DNA of 64,000 nucleotides, taken from NCBI GenBank assembly GCA_903822545.1, contig CAIJPN010000146.1:19479-83478 (forward strand), in the 5' to 3' direction. Every line of letters begins with the position of its first letter. Within the stretch, counting starts at the first letter, position 1. The notes under the pieces are model-generated. The model did no database searches. It saw only the letters and a list, made by a program, of their open reading frames with translations, and was not told the origin of the DNA. Below are positions 1 through 7,433 of the stretch, one piece after another. The translations under genes and the position numbers were made by a program. This DNA is from an uncultured Anaerolineae bacterium. GTDB taxonomy: Bacteria; Chloroflexota; Anaerolineae; Anaerolineales; Villigracilaceae.

Positions 1-1399
1 CAAACAGGTACTCCAGCGCCGGGTCGGTGAATTTGTTGCTGCCGGGGGCCAGGACGGTTTCCAGGTTGTCGAAAACCATCCACATGGATTTATCCTGGTT
101 CAGGTAATCGGTCATCACATCCACATCGTTGATGGAGGCCTGCTGGTCAGGGCCGTTGCGGAACGACAGGATTTCCTCGCGCACGCCGCCGCCCAGGCAT
201 TTTTCCAGGTAGCTGGCGATGCGGTCGAGCAGAATGCCCAGGCTGTTGCCGCTGCCTTTTTGGCGGTCAAAGTCATACCAAAAGGGCGGGGGCGAGGCGG
301 GCGGCATAAATTCCAGCAGGGCGCGTGCCAGGGTGCTTTTGCCGATGCCGGGCATGCCGGTGATGACCAGCAGACGGTGTTCTTCCAGGTGAGAGATGCA
401 GCCTGCCAGTTCTTTTTCGCGGTTGCTGATGATGAGTTCTTTTTCACCTGGCCCCAGCACCGGGACGGTGGATTTTGGATAGCTTTTGCGCCGCCAGTCT
501 TTTTCCCATTCCTGGCGGGCCGGGGCGCGGGAGTTTGCCAGCTCTGCCAGGGTTTGGGCGTTAGGTTGTATGATCCAGCCGGGGCCGGTGGTGGCCCGAT
601 CTGATTGCAGCAGAATCAGGGCAGCATCCACCATATGTGCCGAAGAAGGGCGTTCGAGCGGATTCTTGCTGAGCATCTGCATCACCAGGGTGTTCAGCAT
701 ATCGGGTACTTCGGGGTTGCGATCTTTGGGCGATGGTGCATTGCCGCGCAGCAACTCAGCGAACAGGTGGGCAATATCGGAGCCCTGGAAAGGCAGATCG
801 CCGGTCAAAAGCTCGTAGAGCATCACACCCAGCGCATACAGGTCAGATTGCGGGCTGGGCTGCCCACCCTGGATCAACTCTGGGGCGATGTAGGCAAATG
901 TTCCCACCAGTATCCCGGCATCGGTGACGCGGGCGCTGTCCATGCTCAGGGCCAGGCCAAAATCCATCAATTTGATGGAGCCATTGGGTGAGAGCAGCAC
1001 ATTATCGGGTTTGATATCGCGATGGATAACGCCTTTGCCGTGTGCATGAACCAGCGCCGCGCAGATCTGGCGGATGTAATCGATTACTTTTGGAAACCCC
1101 ACAAAGTAGTTGAATCGCAGCGAGTGGCCTTCCACCAGTTCCATGATGATGAAGGGTACGCCATCTTCCTCCAGTGCGTCATAAACGGTGACGATGTTGG
1201 GATGATTGAGTTTTGCCACTGCTCGTGCTTCTGAAAGTAGACGCGAACGCGCCTCGCTATTGATGTTGGAGGCCGAGATGGCTTTGATTGCTACCGGGCG
1301 GTTCAGGAAGGTATCGTACCCCTGGTAAACTACCCCCATACCTCCGTGTCCAAGCTCGGTGTCAATCCGGTAACGGTTGACGAGCGTTTTTCCGAGCAT
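1..1399 (-). CDS. Ser/Thr protein kinase fused to STAND-type NTPase (C-terminus cut by window edge)
   Basis: The reading frame starts with ATG at 1399 and is still open at the left edge, so about 466 N-terminal residues are visible. Residues ~10-265 are a eukaryotic-type protein kinase with all key elements: glycine loop GHGGMGVVY, the VAIK lysine, catalytic loop HRDIKPDN, DFG and an APE-type motif. After a linker, a second nucleotide-binding domain begins, with P-loop GMPGIGKST near residue 347 and a likely Walker B WMVFDNLE near 438, typical of STAND/NB-ARC-like ATPases. Such proteins usually end in repeats or a WD/TPR sensor, but that part lies outside. No transmembrane segment is seen before the cut, so it is probably cytoplasmic. 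A hairpin terminator separates it from the upstream kinase genes, so it is probably transcribed on its own. Confidence 0.9.
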   Translation of the reverse strand, partial: MLGKTLVNRYRIDTELGHGGMGVVYQGYDTFLNRPVAIKAISASNINSEARSRLLSEARAVAKLNHPNIVTVYDALEEDGVPFIIMELVEGHSLRFNYFVGFPKVIDYIRQICAALVHAHGKGVIHRDIKPDNVLLSPNGSIKLMDFGLALSMDSARVTDAGILVGTFAYIAPELIQGGQPSPQSDLYALGVMLYELLTGDLPFQGSDIAHLFAELLRGNAPSPKDRNPEVPDMLNTLVMQMLSKNPLERPSSAHMVDAALILLQSDRATTGPGWIIQPNAQTLAELANSRAPARQEWEKDWRRKSYPKSTVPVLGPGEKELIISNREKELAGCISHLEEHRLLVITGMPGIGKSTLARALLEFMPPASPPPFWYDFDRQKGSGNSLGILLDRIASYLEKCLGGGVREEILSFRNGPDQQASINDVDVMTDYLNQDKSMWMVFDNLETVLAPGSNKFTDPALEYLF

Positions 1400-1441
1400 C
1401 GTGAGCCAGCTTTCAGTTGGGATAAGTTATGAAAATAAAGG

Positions 1442-1467
1442 AAAAGCCCTCGTAACTAAGGGCTTTT
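1442..1467 (-). terminator. Intrinsic terminator after the response regulator-kinase gene
   Basis: A perfect 9-bp inverted repeat, AAAAGCCCT and AGGGCTTTT, with an 8-nt loop. It lies about 150 bases past the stop of the 1619-3103 gene and before the start of the Ser/Thr kinase. On the minus strand a T-rich stretch follows. The symmetric A/T flanks mean it could work in both directions. Confidence 0.6.
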
Positions 1468-1618
1468 GGGGAATGATGTAGCTGGTATGTGTGTAAAGCC
1501 TATTCGATTATATAAGAAACGGGGGAGTATTTCAACAAGGCCTGGGGATTCTGTAACAGGGGGGCCAAAATCTGCTGGTTTGGGGTTTGGTAAATTTGCA
1601 TACCAAATATCAGGTGTT

Positions 1619-3103
1619 TTACCGCTCGTTGTTTAAACTGTTTGGGAAACGGATTTTGCAGCTGACGCCTTTTTTGTGTGAGAATGTGATCTGCCCCTGG
1701 AGTTGGTTTTGCCCAAGTGCCATCACCATCTGCAACCCCAGCTTGCTGCTGGTTTCGATGTCGAATCCTTCGGGGAAGCCGATGCCGTTATCAGATACGG
1801 TTAAGGTGATGAAGTCTTTTTCGAGGGTCAGGCTGACTTTGATCTGGCCATCGTGATTGTGCGGGAAGGCATATTTCAGGGCGTTGGAAACCAACTCGTT
1901 GAGCAGCAGCCCGCATGGGATGGCAACATCGATCGAAGCCGGGATCGGCTCCACTTCGGTCACCAGGCTGACACTGCCATCTGCAACCCGGTAGCTTTTC
2001 ATTAAAAGTTCGGCCAGGTTGGAGATGTAATCGCCCAGGTCGATATTGCTCAGGTTGCGAGACTGGTAGAGCTTCTGGTGCACCATCGCCATCGACATGA
2101 TGCGCGTGCGCATTTCTTCCAGAATCAGTGATAAGCGTGAGTCGTCCAGGTATTCTTCTTCCAGCGCCAGCATGGCGGTGATGACCTGCATATTGTTTTT
2201 GGTGCGATGATACAGCTCGCGCAACAAGGTTTCTTTTTCCGCCAGGGCTGCGATCAGTTTTTCCTCGGCCTGTTTGCGTTCGGTGGTTTCTACCAGTGAA
2301 AGCACCAGCCCTTCCACCTGCCCGGCAGCATCTTTAACCGGTGTCAGCGTCCAATCCCAGTAAGTAATGCCCCGTTCGGGCTGGCCAGGAAAGGTGAATG
2401 GCTGATCCTGAAATGAAATCGACTCACCGCTTTCGCGCACCTGCATGAAAATGGCTTTGTTTTCTTCGTTTGGGAAGACATCAAAATGATTTTTGCCAAT
2501 CAGATCCTCGGGCGTTTTCTTGCTGGAATTGGTATATGCGTTGTTGACCGCCACAAAATTGAAGTCAGCATCGAGATACACCAACTGGGTGTGAGCTTTG
2601 TCGATGATCAATTGCGAAAACTTGCGCTGGCGTTCCAGTTCGGCTTCCACGCGTTTTCGTTCGCTCAGTTCGCTCTGCAATTCGGCGGTGCGCAGTGCCA
2701 CTGCGTTCTCAAGATGCGCACGCAATTGACTCAGTTCCATGTGTGTGCTCACGCGCGCCAGCATTTCATCCTCGCTAAACGGCTTGGAGATGAAATCGAC
2801 CGCACCCATTTTCAGGCCTTCTGTGCGTTCGTGTGCTTCTGTCAGGGAACTCAGGAAAATCACCGGGATGTTGCGGCTTTTTTCACTGGCTTTCAGCCTG
2901 CGGCAAACCTCGAAGCCATCCATTATCGGCATACGGATATCCAGCAGAATCAGGTCTGGCTGGCTGGCTGCCACAGATGCCAGGCCCAGTTCGCCGCTAT
3001 CCGAAGGGCGCACCTGGTAACCTGCAGATGATAGGGTTTTTTCCAACAGCGACAGGGATTCGCGCGAATCATCTATGACAAGGATCGTGCCTGGTTTTTT
3101 CAT
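1619..3103 (-). CDS. Response regulator-PAS-histidine kinase (HisKA_2 type)
   Basis: 494 residues. An N-terminal receiver domain (residues ~5-125, ILVIDDS acidic pocket, phospho-acceptor Asp in LILLDIRMP, conserved Lys in ISKPF) is followed by a coiled-coil linker and a PAS domain (~165-285). Then comes a HisKA_2-type dimerisation domain with the H-box LYHRTKNNMQV and a HATPase domain with N-box LLNELVSNALKYAFPH. There are no membrane segments, so it is a soluble signalling protein that probably receives phosphate on its receiver and senses through PAS. The start follows a strong AAGGAG site, and its ATG overlaps the stop of the upstream kinase as ATGA. The two are therefore translationally coupled and probably act in one relay. 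The output partner is not visible. Confidence 0.9.
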   Translation of the reverse strand: MKKPGTILVIDDSRESLSLLEKTLSSAGYQVRPSDSGELGLASVAASQPDLILLDIRMPIMDGFEVCRRLKASEKSRNIPVIFLSSLTEAHERTEGLKMGAVDFISKPFSEDEMLARVSTHMELSQLRAHLENAVALRTAELQSELSERKRVEAELERQRKFSQLIIDKAHTQLVYLDADFNFVAVNNAYTNSSKKTPEDLIGKNHFDVFPNEENKAIFMQVRESGESISFQDQPFTFPGQPERGITYWDWTLTPVKDAAGQVEGLVLSLVETTERKQAEEKLIAALAEKETLLRELYHRTKNNMQVITAMLALEEEYLDDSRLSLILEEMRTRIMSMAMVHQKLYQSRNLSNIDLGDYISNLAELLMKSYRVADGSVSLVTEVEPIPASIDVAIPCGLLLNELVSNALKYAFPHNHDGQIKVSLTLEKDFITLTVSDNGIGFPEGFDIETSSKLGLQMVMALGQNQLQGQITFSHKKGVSCKIRFPNSLNNER

Positions 3104-4860
3104 TCTGTCTCCTTAGGAGCAAGCTGCACAGCATGAAGAATCGCGGTGTACTGGTATTGCGCCGCATAATTTGCCAGTATTGCCCCCAAGTCTGGATACT
3201 GCCCGGTAATTTTCTGGATCGTTTCATCAAGTTGTTCGCGTTTCAGGCTAATCAGCGCCTCCACCAGGGCAGAACGTAGTTCATCTGGCAGCGCAGCCAG
3301 CATTTGCTGGCTGAGTGGCTGCAATTTTGCGGTTTTGCTGCCAGCCTGGGCATGCGAATAAACGAACTGCACCCCCAGGTGCCGCCCCATACACTCAAAA
3401 ATTTCCCCGGAACGGTACGGTTTGCGGATGAAATCATCCATTCCGGCAGACAGTACGCGCTGGCGTTCCTCCTGGAAGACTGAAGCCGTTAGCGCCACGA
3501 TTTTCACATCCTGGCCGCCCTCCAGCGCGCGAATGCGCCGGGTGGCTTCCAGACCGTCCATCACCGGCATACGCACATCCATCCAGATAAAATGCGGATG
3601 CCAGCCATGGAACATTTCGATGCCCGTTTGGCCATCCTCCACCACACGCACATCGAACCCGGCAAGTTCCACGATTTGCTTAAGCAGCAGCCAGTTTTCC
3701 TTTTGATCTTCCACAATCAAAATGCGGTATTGGGGTTGACCGGCTGCCAACCCAACCACCTCGCCCTGCTCCGTTTTGGGAGATGGAATCTGCTCGGGGG
3801 TGACTTTCTCCACCGGCAATTCCACCCGGAAAAGCGAACCCCTATTCAAGGTGCTTTTCAGGTTGATTTTCCCGCCCATCAACTCCACGTTCTGACGGGT
3901 GATTGCCAACCCCAGCCCGCTGCCCTGGTGTTCTTCTGGCCTGCCAACCTGCACAAACGGTTCAAAGATCAGCTTCTGATCTTCGGCTGAAATACCTACC
4001 CCGGTATCTTCCACTTCGATGATGAGTAATTGGTGAGCTGCAGGCAGATCCTGGCACGAGAGTCGCAGCATGACTCCGCCCTGTTGGGTATATTTGATGG
4101 CGTTGCCGATCAGATTGAGCAGCGTTTGGCGCAGCTTGGGAGCATCGGCGCAGGCAAAGCGGGGAAATTGTGAGGATTGATCGACTTTCAGGTACAGGCC
4201 CTTCTCCTCGGCGCGTAAACGCATCAGGTCGGTGATATCCAGCACCATTTCGCCCAGGTCGAAGACTGTGTTTTCCAGGATAACCCGCCCGGCTTCGATT
4301 TTTGCCATATCGAGCACATCATTGATCAGGGTCAGCAGGTGTTCGCCGCTGCGATTGATCAGGTCGAGGGTTTTACGCTGTTCTTCGGGGATGGCTTTGT
4401 CATTGCGCATCAGGTTTGAAAAACCCAGGATGGCATTTAACGGAGTGCGCAGCTCGTGGCTCATGCTGGCCAGGAAAACGCTTTTGGCTTTGTTAGCGGC
4501 TTCGGCCTGGGCCTGCGCGGCTTTGGCGCTGGCCTGCGCTCGTCGCATGGCATCGGATATCCCCGAAATCATCGTACAGCTCATCAGGAAAACACCCATT
4601 GCCAGCCACTCGACGCTGGAAAGCTGCCCTTCATCTATCCAAAAATACGCCAGGAAAGCCGAAATGATGGTCGCCAGCATTCCGGGTGCCAGCCCGCCAA
4701 AAACGGCAGCTACCATCACTGCCGGGTAAAATGTCAGGTAGGGGATTCCGCGCCCCAAATCTATTAGCAGCCAGGCTCGCAGGCCAGCGGCCAGGGCGAT
4801 GACCAGGAGTGCCACGGTGTAGCGTAACCATGCCGGGGCTTTTGCGCCAGTCCAGTCCAA
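3100..4860 (-). CDS. Membrane hybrid sensor histidine kinase (DUF4118-HisKA-HATPase-REC)
   Basis: About 586 residues. The N-terminus holds hydrophobic helices resembling the DUF4118 membrane sensor of KdpD-like kinases (through about residue 100). A coiled coil leads into HisKA with H-box SMSHELRTPLNAILG, then HATPase_c with DTGVGIS and GSGLGLAI, then a receiver domain (~380-500, WMDVRMPVMDG, KPYR) and a helical tail of about 80 residues. No ATG exists near the beginning. I chose the TTG at 4860 because GGAGG lies 5 nt before it; a TTG at 4872 would also fit. A C-terminal receiver on a kinase, followed by a coupled receiver-kinase gene, suggests a multi-step phosphorelay. The signal is unknown. 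Confidence 0.88.
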   Translation of the reverse strand: MDWTGAKAPAWLRYTVALLVIALAAGLRAWLLIDLGRGIPYLTFYPAVMVAAVFGGLAPGMLATIISAFLAYFWIDEGQLSSVEWLAMGVFLMSCTMISGISDAMRRAQASAKAAQAQAEAANKAKSVFLASMSHELRTPLNAILGFSNLMRNDKAIPEEQRKTLDLINRSGEHLLTLINDVLDMAKIEAGRVILENTVFDLGEMVLDITDLMRLRAEEKGLYLKVDQSSQFPRFACADAPKLRQTLLNLIGNAIKYTQQGGVMLRLSCQDLPAAHQLLIIEVEDTGVGISAEDQKLIFEPFVQVGRPEEHQGSGLGLAITRQNVELMGGKINLKSTLNRGSLFRVELPVEKVTPEQIPSPKTEQGEVVGLAAGQPQYRILIVEDQKENWLLLKQIVELAGFDVRVVEDGQTGIEMFHGWHPHFIWMDVRMPVMDGLEATRRIRALEGGQDVKIVALTASVFQEERQRVLSAGMDDFIRKPYRSGEIFECMGRHLGVQFVYSHAQAGSKTAKLQPLSQQMLAALPDELRSALVEALISLKREQLDETIQKITGQYPDLGAILANYAAQYQYTAILHAVQLAPKETE

Positions 4861-5113
4861 TTGTGCCTCCAAATAATAAGTTTCAGACCGTCCCTTCTTT
4901 CCATGCAGACGGAAAGGGACGCACTGCGTATAGTTGCGCGGCAGCGTTCAGGTTTAAAAGGTAGGAAATTGGGTAAAGAGCTGAGTCGTTTGGACAACTA
5001 TTATTAGTGTAGCAGAAAATGGTGTGTTTTGTTGCTGTTAAGGCGTGAATATTTTCACAATACTGGCAGGGAATTGATTTAAAATGATTGGTCACCTGGT
5101 TGGATGTGGAATC

Positions 5114-6259
5114 CTAAACCCCGGCCTGGGAGGCGGCGAAGCGCCGTTCCAGCCAGTTGAAGAAGAGCAGCGCCACGATCAACCCAACGCCAAAGATGAA
5201 GTACATGTTGCGAATGCCGGTCAGGTCGATCAGCCAGCCGCCGATGAAGCCACCCAGGGATGCGCCAATGCCCATCAGCGCCGCGCCGAACAGGCTTTGG
5301 GCGGTGGCTTTAACGCTTTCCGGGGCGTTTTCGTTGGCGTAGGTTACACCGGCCACCAGGATGAGCGGGAAGGTGAATCCATGCAGGAGCTGCACAGCCA
5401 CCAGTCCGAGAGGCAGGTTCAGGGCGGATCCGATAATTAATCGCACCGCAATGGCTCCCAGGCCGATGATCAGCAGGGTGTGGGCGCCAAAGCGTTTGAT
5501 CAGTCGATCTGAGAAAAATAGCACGGGTACTTCTGAAAGGAAGGTTGAAACGGTTAGTGAGAAGCCCATCAGGTCTTTGCTGGCGCCGAGTTCGCCAAAA
5601 TACATGAACAGGTAGTTGTTGATGGTGGACATGCCCATGCCGCCGACCAGAACCATGGCCAGGAATGACAGCCAGCGCGGGTTGGTGAGAATGGTTTTGA
5701 TGCCGCTCTGGATGGAGGCTGGTTTTTCGAGGCTTTTCTCGAAGCGGAAGAACAGCCCAACCAGCATGGCGCTGAACATAAAGATGGAATAGAGCCAGAA
5801 TGACCAATCTTGTCCATAGCGTTCGATGATAAAACCAGTTCCCCAGGCGATCAGCCCCCATCCCAGTGCGCCGCCGGTGCGTACCCGCCCATACAGTTCG
5901 CGCCGCCCCTCCAGCATCGACATGGTGGCAAGATCGGCCAGGGCGTTGGATGGTGAAAGGGCGATGTTGAGGAAGATGATGATGCTGAAAATGCCCCAAA
6001 ATGAGCGTGTAAAGGGGAATAGCAGCGCCAGACCGCTGGTAATCCCCAGTGAGAGCAGGAAAATCAGCTTGTAGCGGCGGGTGCTGTCGGCGAGGCCACT
6101 TAGCACGGGGCCGGTTACAAGCGAGACGAGCGGAGTCAGGCCGGTGATCAGGCCAATTTGGGTGCCGCTGAAGCCGATGTTCTGGTAGAAAAGTGTCATA
6201 TAGGGCAGCATGGCGGCAAATGCGCCATAGTACAGGAAGTAGTAGGCAAAGGAAATCAC
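5114..6259 (-). CDS. MFS transporter, MFS_1-like (nucleoside/phenylpropionate permease-like)
   Basis: 381 residues made almost entirely of about 12 hydrophobic helices, with the compact architecture of the MFS_1_like family (PPP/nucleoside:H+ symporter-like permeases). The N-terminus (AYYFLYYGAFAAMLPYMTLF) and the GLITGLTPLVSLVTGPVLSG loop are typical. It should sit in the cytoplasmic membrane and move a small organic solute, but the substrate cannot be told from sequence. The start is GTG at 6259; no in-frame ATG lies nearby. It begins 7 bases after the stop of the lipoprotein hydrolase gene upstream, so the two are likely co-transcribed and the transporter may import a product of that hydrolase (inference). 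Confidence 0.85.
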   Translation of the reverse strand: MISFAYYFLYYGAFAAMLPYMTLFYQNIGFSGTQIGLITGLTPLVSLVTGPVLSGLADSTRRYKLIFLLSLGITSGLALLFPFTRSFWGIFSIIIFLNIALSPSNALADLATMSMLEGRRELYGRVRTGGALGWGLIAWGTGFIIERYGQDWSFWLYSIFMFSAMLVGLFFRFEKSLEKPASIQSGIKTILTNPRWLSFLAMVLVGGMGMSTINNYLFMYFGELGASKDLMGFSLTVSTFLSEVPVLFFSDRLIKRFGAHTLLIIGLGAIAVRLIIGSALNLPLGLVAVQLLHGFTFPLILVAGVTYANENAPESVKATAQSLFGAALMGIGASLGGFIGGWLIDLTGIRNMYFIFGVGLIVALLFFNWLERRFAASQAGV

Positions 6260-6266
6260 GGTTGGC

Positions 6267-7346
6267 TCATTTCAGGGTGCGGTCGAAGAATGCGATGGTT
6301 CTATCCATGGCGGTGGTGAAAAATTTGGAGATGTTGTGATTGTCACCGGGGTACTCATACAACTCAACGGTTTGACCAGCGGCCCGCGCTTCTTCTGCCA
6401 GCCGCACCGAAAATGCCAGCGGCACATCTTCATCTTGGGTGCCATGATGCAGTTGCAGCGGGCCAGAAAGGTCGACCAGGTAGCTATTGGCTGAGAGCGA
6501 CGCCCAAAAGTCGGGGTTTTGCTCGGGCGTGCCGTATTGTGTCATCCATACGCTGCGCCAGCTGCTCGAACCGGGGCGCGGAGTGAAGCTGCCAGTCCGG
6601 CGCCAATTGTAGAGCATATCGGGGTAAGACGCTACCACTCCGGCCCAAATGACACCTATTTTAACATCTTTGGTTGCTACCATGGCACGCAGGGTCAGGT
6701 AGCCGCCCATCGAGTGACCCCACATGCCGATTTTTTCCGGGTTCACTTTTGGATGTTGTTTCAGCGACGCGACGGCATTTAACACATCCACGGCATATCC
6801 GGGGCTGGAATAGGCTCCGCTGGCCTGGCCTTCAGATTTATCGTGGCCGCGATAGTCGATTCGGAAGACAACATACCCCGCGCGGGCCAGTCGATCGACA
6901 TAGGCGATGTATCGCTCGGTGGTTTTATACACATCGGGTGGAATGTAGCCGTGGTTGAAGACGATGGCCGGGAATCCGCCCTCGGGCATTTCTCCATCCG
7001 GGATGGTCAGCAGGGCGTAGATTTTTAGCCCTTCAGAAAGATAATAAGCGTAGTAGCGCCGGTAATTTGCGCCGCGCTCCAGCTCGCGCTCGATGATAAT
7101 TTCGCTGCCAGGGTAATTTCCTGCTCGCAGCGCGGCGATGCTCATCGGGTGCGGAACCGGCGTTTGGGTGGGGATTGGCGTGGATGTGGGCGTGCGAGTC
7201 GGGGTGTTGGTAACGGTCGGGGTTAAGGTTGCCACCTGGGGCGGTGGGAGTGGCGTGGATGTGAAGGCCGCTGCTGGGGTGGGGGCCGCCGGGGTGCAGG
7301 CGGCGAGGAGCAAGGATGCAAGTACCAGTAAAGTGAGTCTTTTCAT
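6267..7346 (-). CDS. Lipoprotein alpha/beta hydrolase (prolyl oligopeptidase/acylaminoacyl peptidase-like)
   Basis: 359 residues. A lipoprotein signal peptide ends in LLLAAC with the lipidated Cys at 17, followed by a Thr-Pro-rich tether of about 45 residues. The rest is an alpha/beta hydrolase fold: oxyanion strand NHGYIPP, nucleophile elbow GHSMGGY (Ser212), acid D305 or D307 in HGTQDEDVPL, and His337 in GDNHN. It is predicted to be anchored outside the membrane and to hydrolyse peptides or esters. The ATG at 7346 has a weak GAGAG site. The MFS gene follows 7 bases downstream. A REPIN-like element lies immediately upstream, between this gene and the pseudokinase gene. Confidence 0.87.
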   Translation of the reverse strand: MKRLTLLVLASLLLAACTPAAPTPAAAFTSTPLPPPQVATLTPTVTNTPTRTPTSTPIPTQTPVPHPMSIAALRAGNYPGSEIIIERELERGANYRRYYAYYLSEGLKIYALLTIPDGEMPEGGFPAIVFNHGYIPPDVYKTTERYIAYVDRLARAGYVVFRIDYRGHDKSEGQASGAYSSPGYAVDVLNAVASLKQHPKVNPEKIGMWGHSMGGYLTLRAMVATKDVKIGVIWAGVVASYPDMLYNWRRTGSFTPRPGSSSWRSVWMTQYGTPEQNPDFWASLSANSYLVDLSGPLQLHHGTQDEDVPLAFSVRLAEEARAAGQTVELYEYPGDNHNISKFFTTAMDRTIAFFDRTLK

Positions 7347-7360
7347 TTTTCTCTCAATGA

Positions 7361-7426
7361 GTAGCGCGGGATAGCATCCCGCGCGGATGAAAGCTATAAA
7401 GAACGCGGGATGCTATCCCGCGCTAC
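7361..7426. repeat. REPIN-like element: two GTAG-tagged REP hairpins in inverted orientation
   Basis: Each half is GTAG followed by a perfect hairpin: CGCGGGAT, loop AGC, ATCCCGCG. The second half (7404-7426) is the exact 23-base reverse complement of the first (7361-7383), and 20 bases separate them. A GTAG tetranucleotide next to a short palindrome is the signature of REP sequences recognised by RAYT (REP-associated tyrosine) transposases, and a facing pair is called a REPIN. No RAYT gene lies in this window. The element sits in the 87-base gap between two minus-strand genes. Confidence 0.7.
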
Positions 7427-7433
7427 TACAGGG

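Noticed and set aside
115..447. Open frame inside the Ser/Thr kinase-STAND gene
   Set aside because: It is out of frame with a clearly homologous protein that continues to the window edge; composition is that of a shadow frame.
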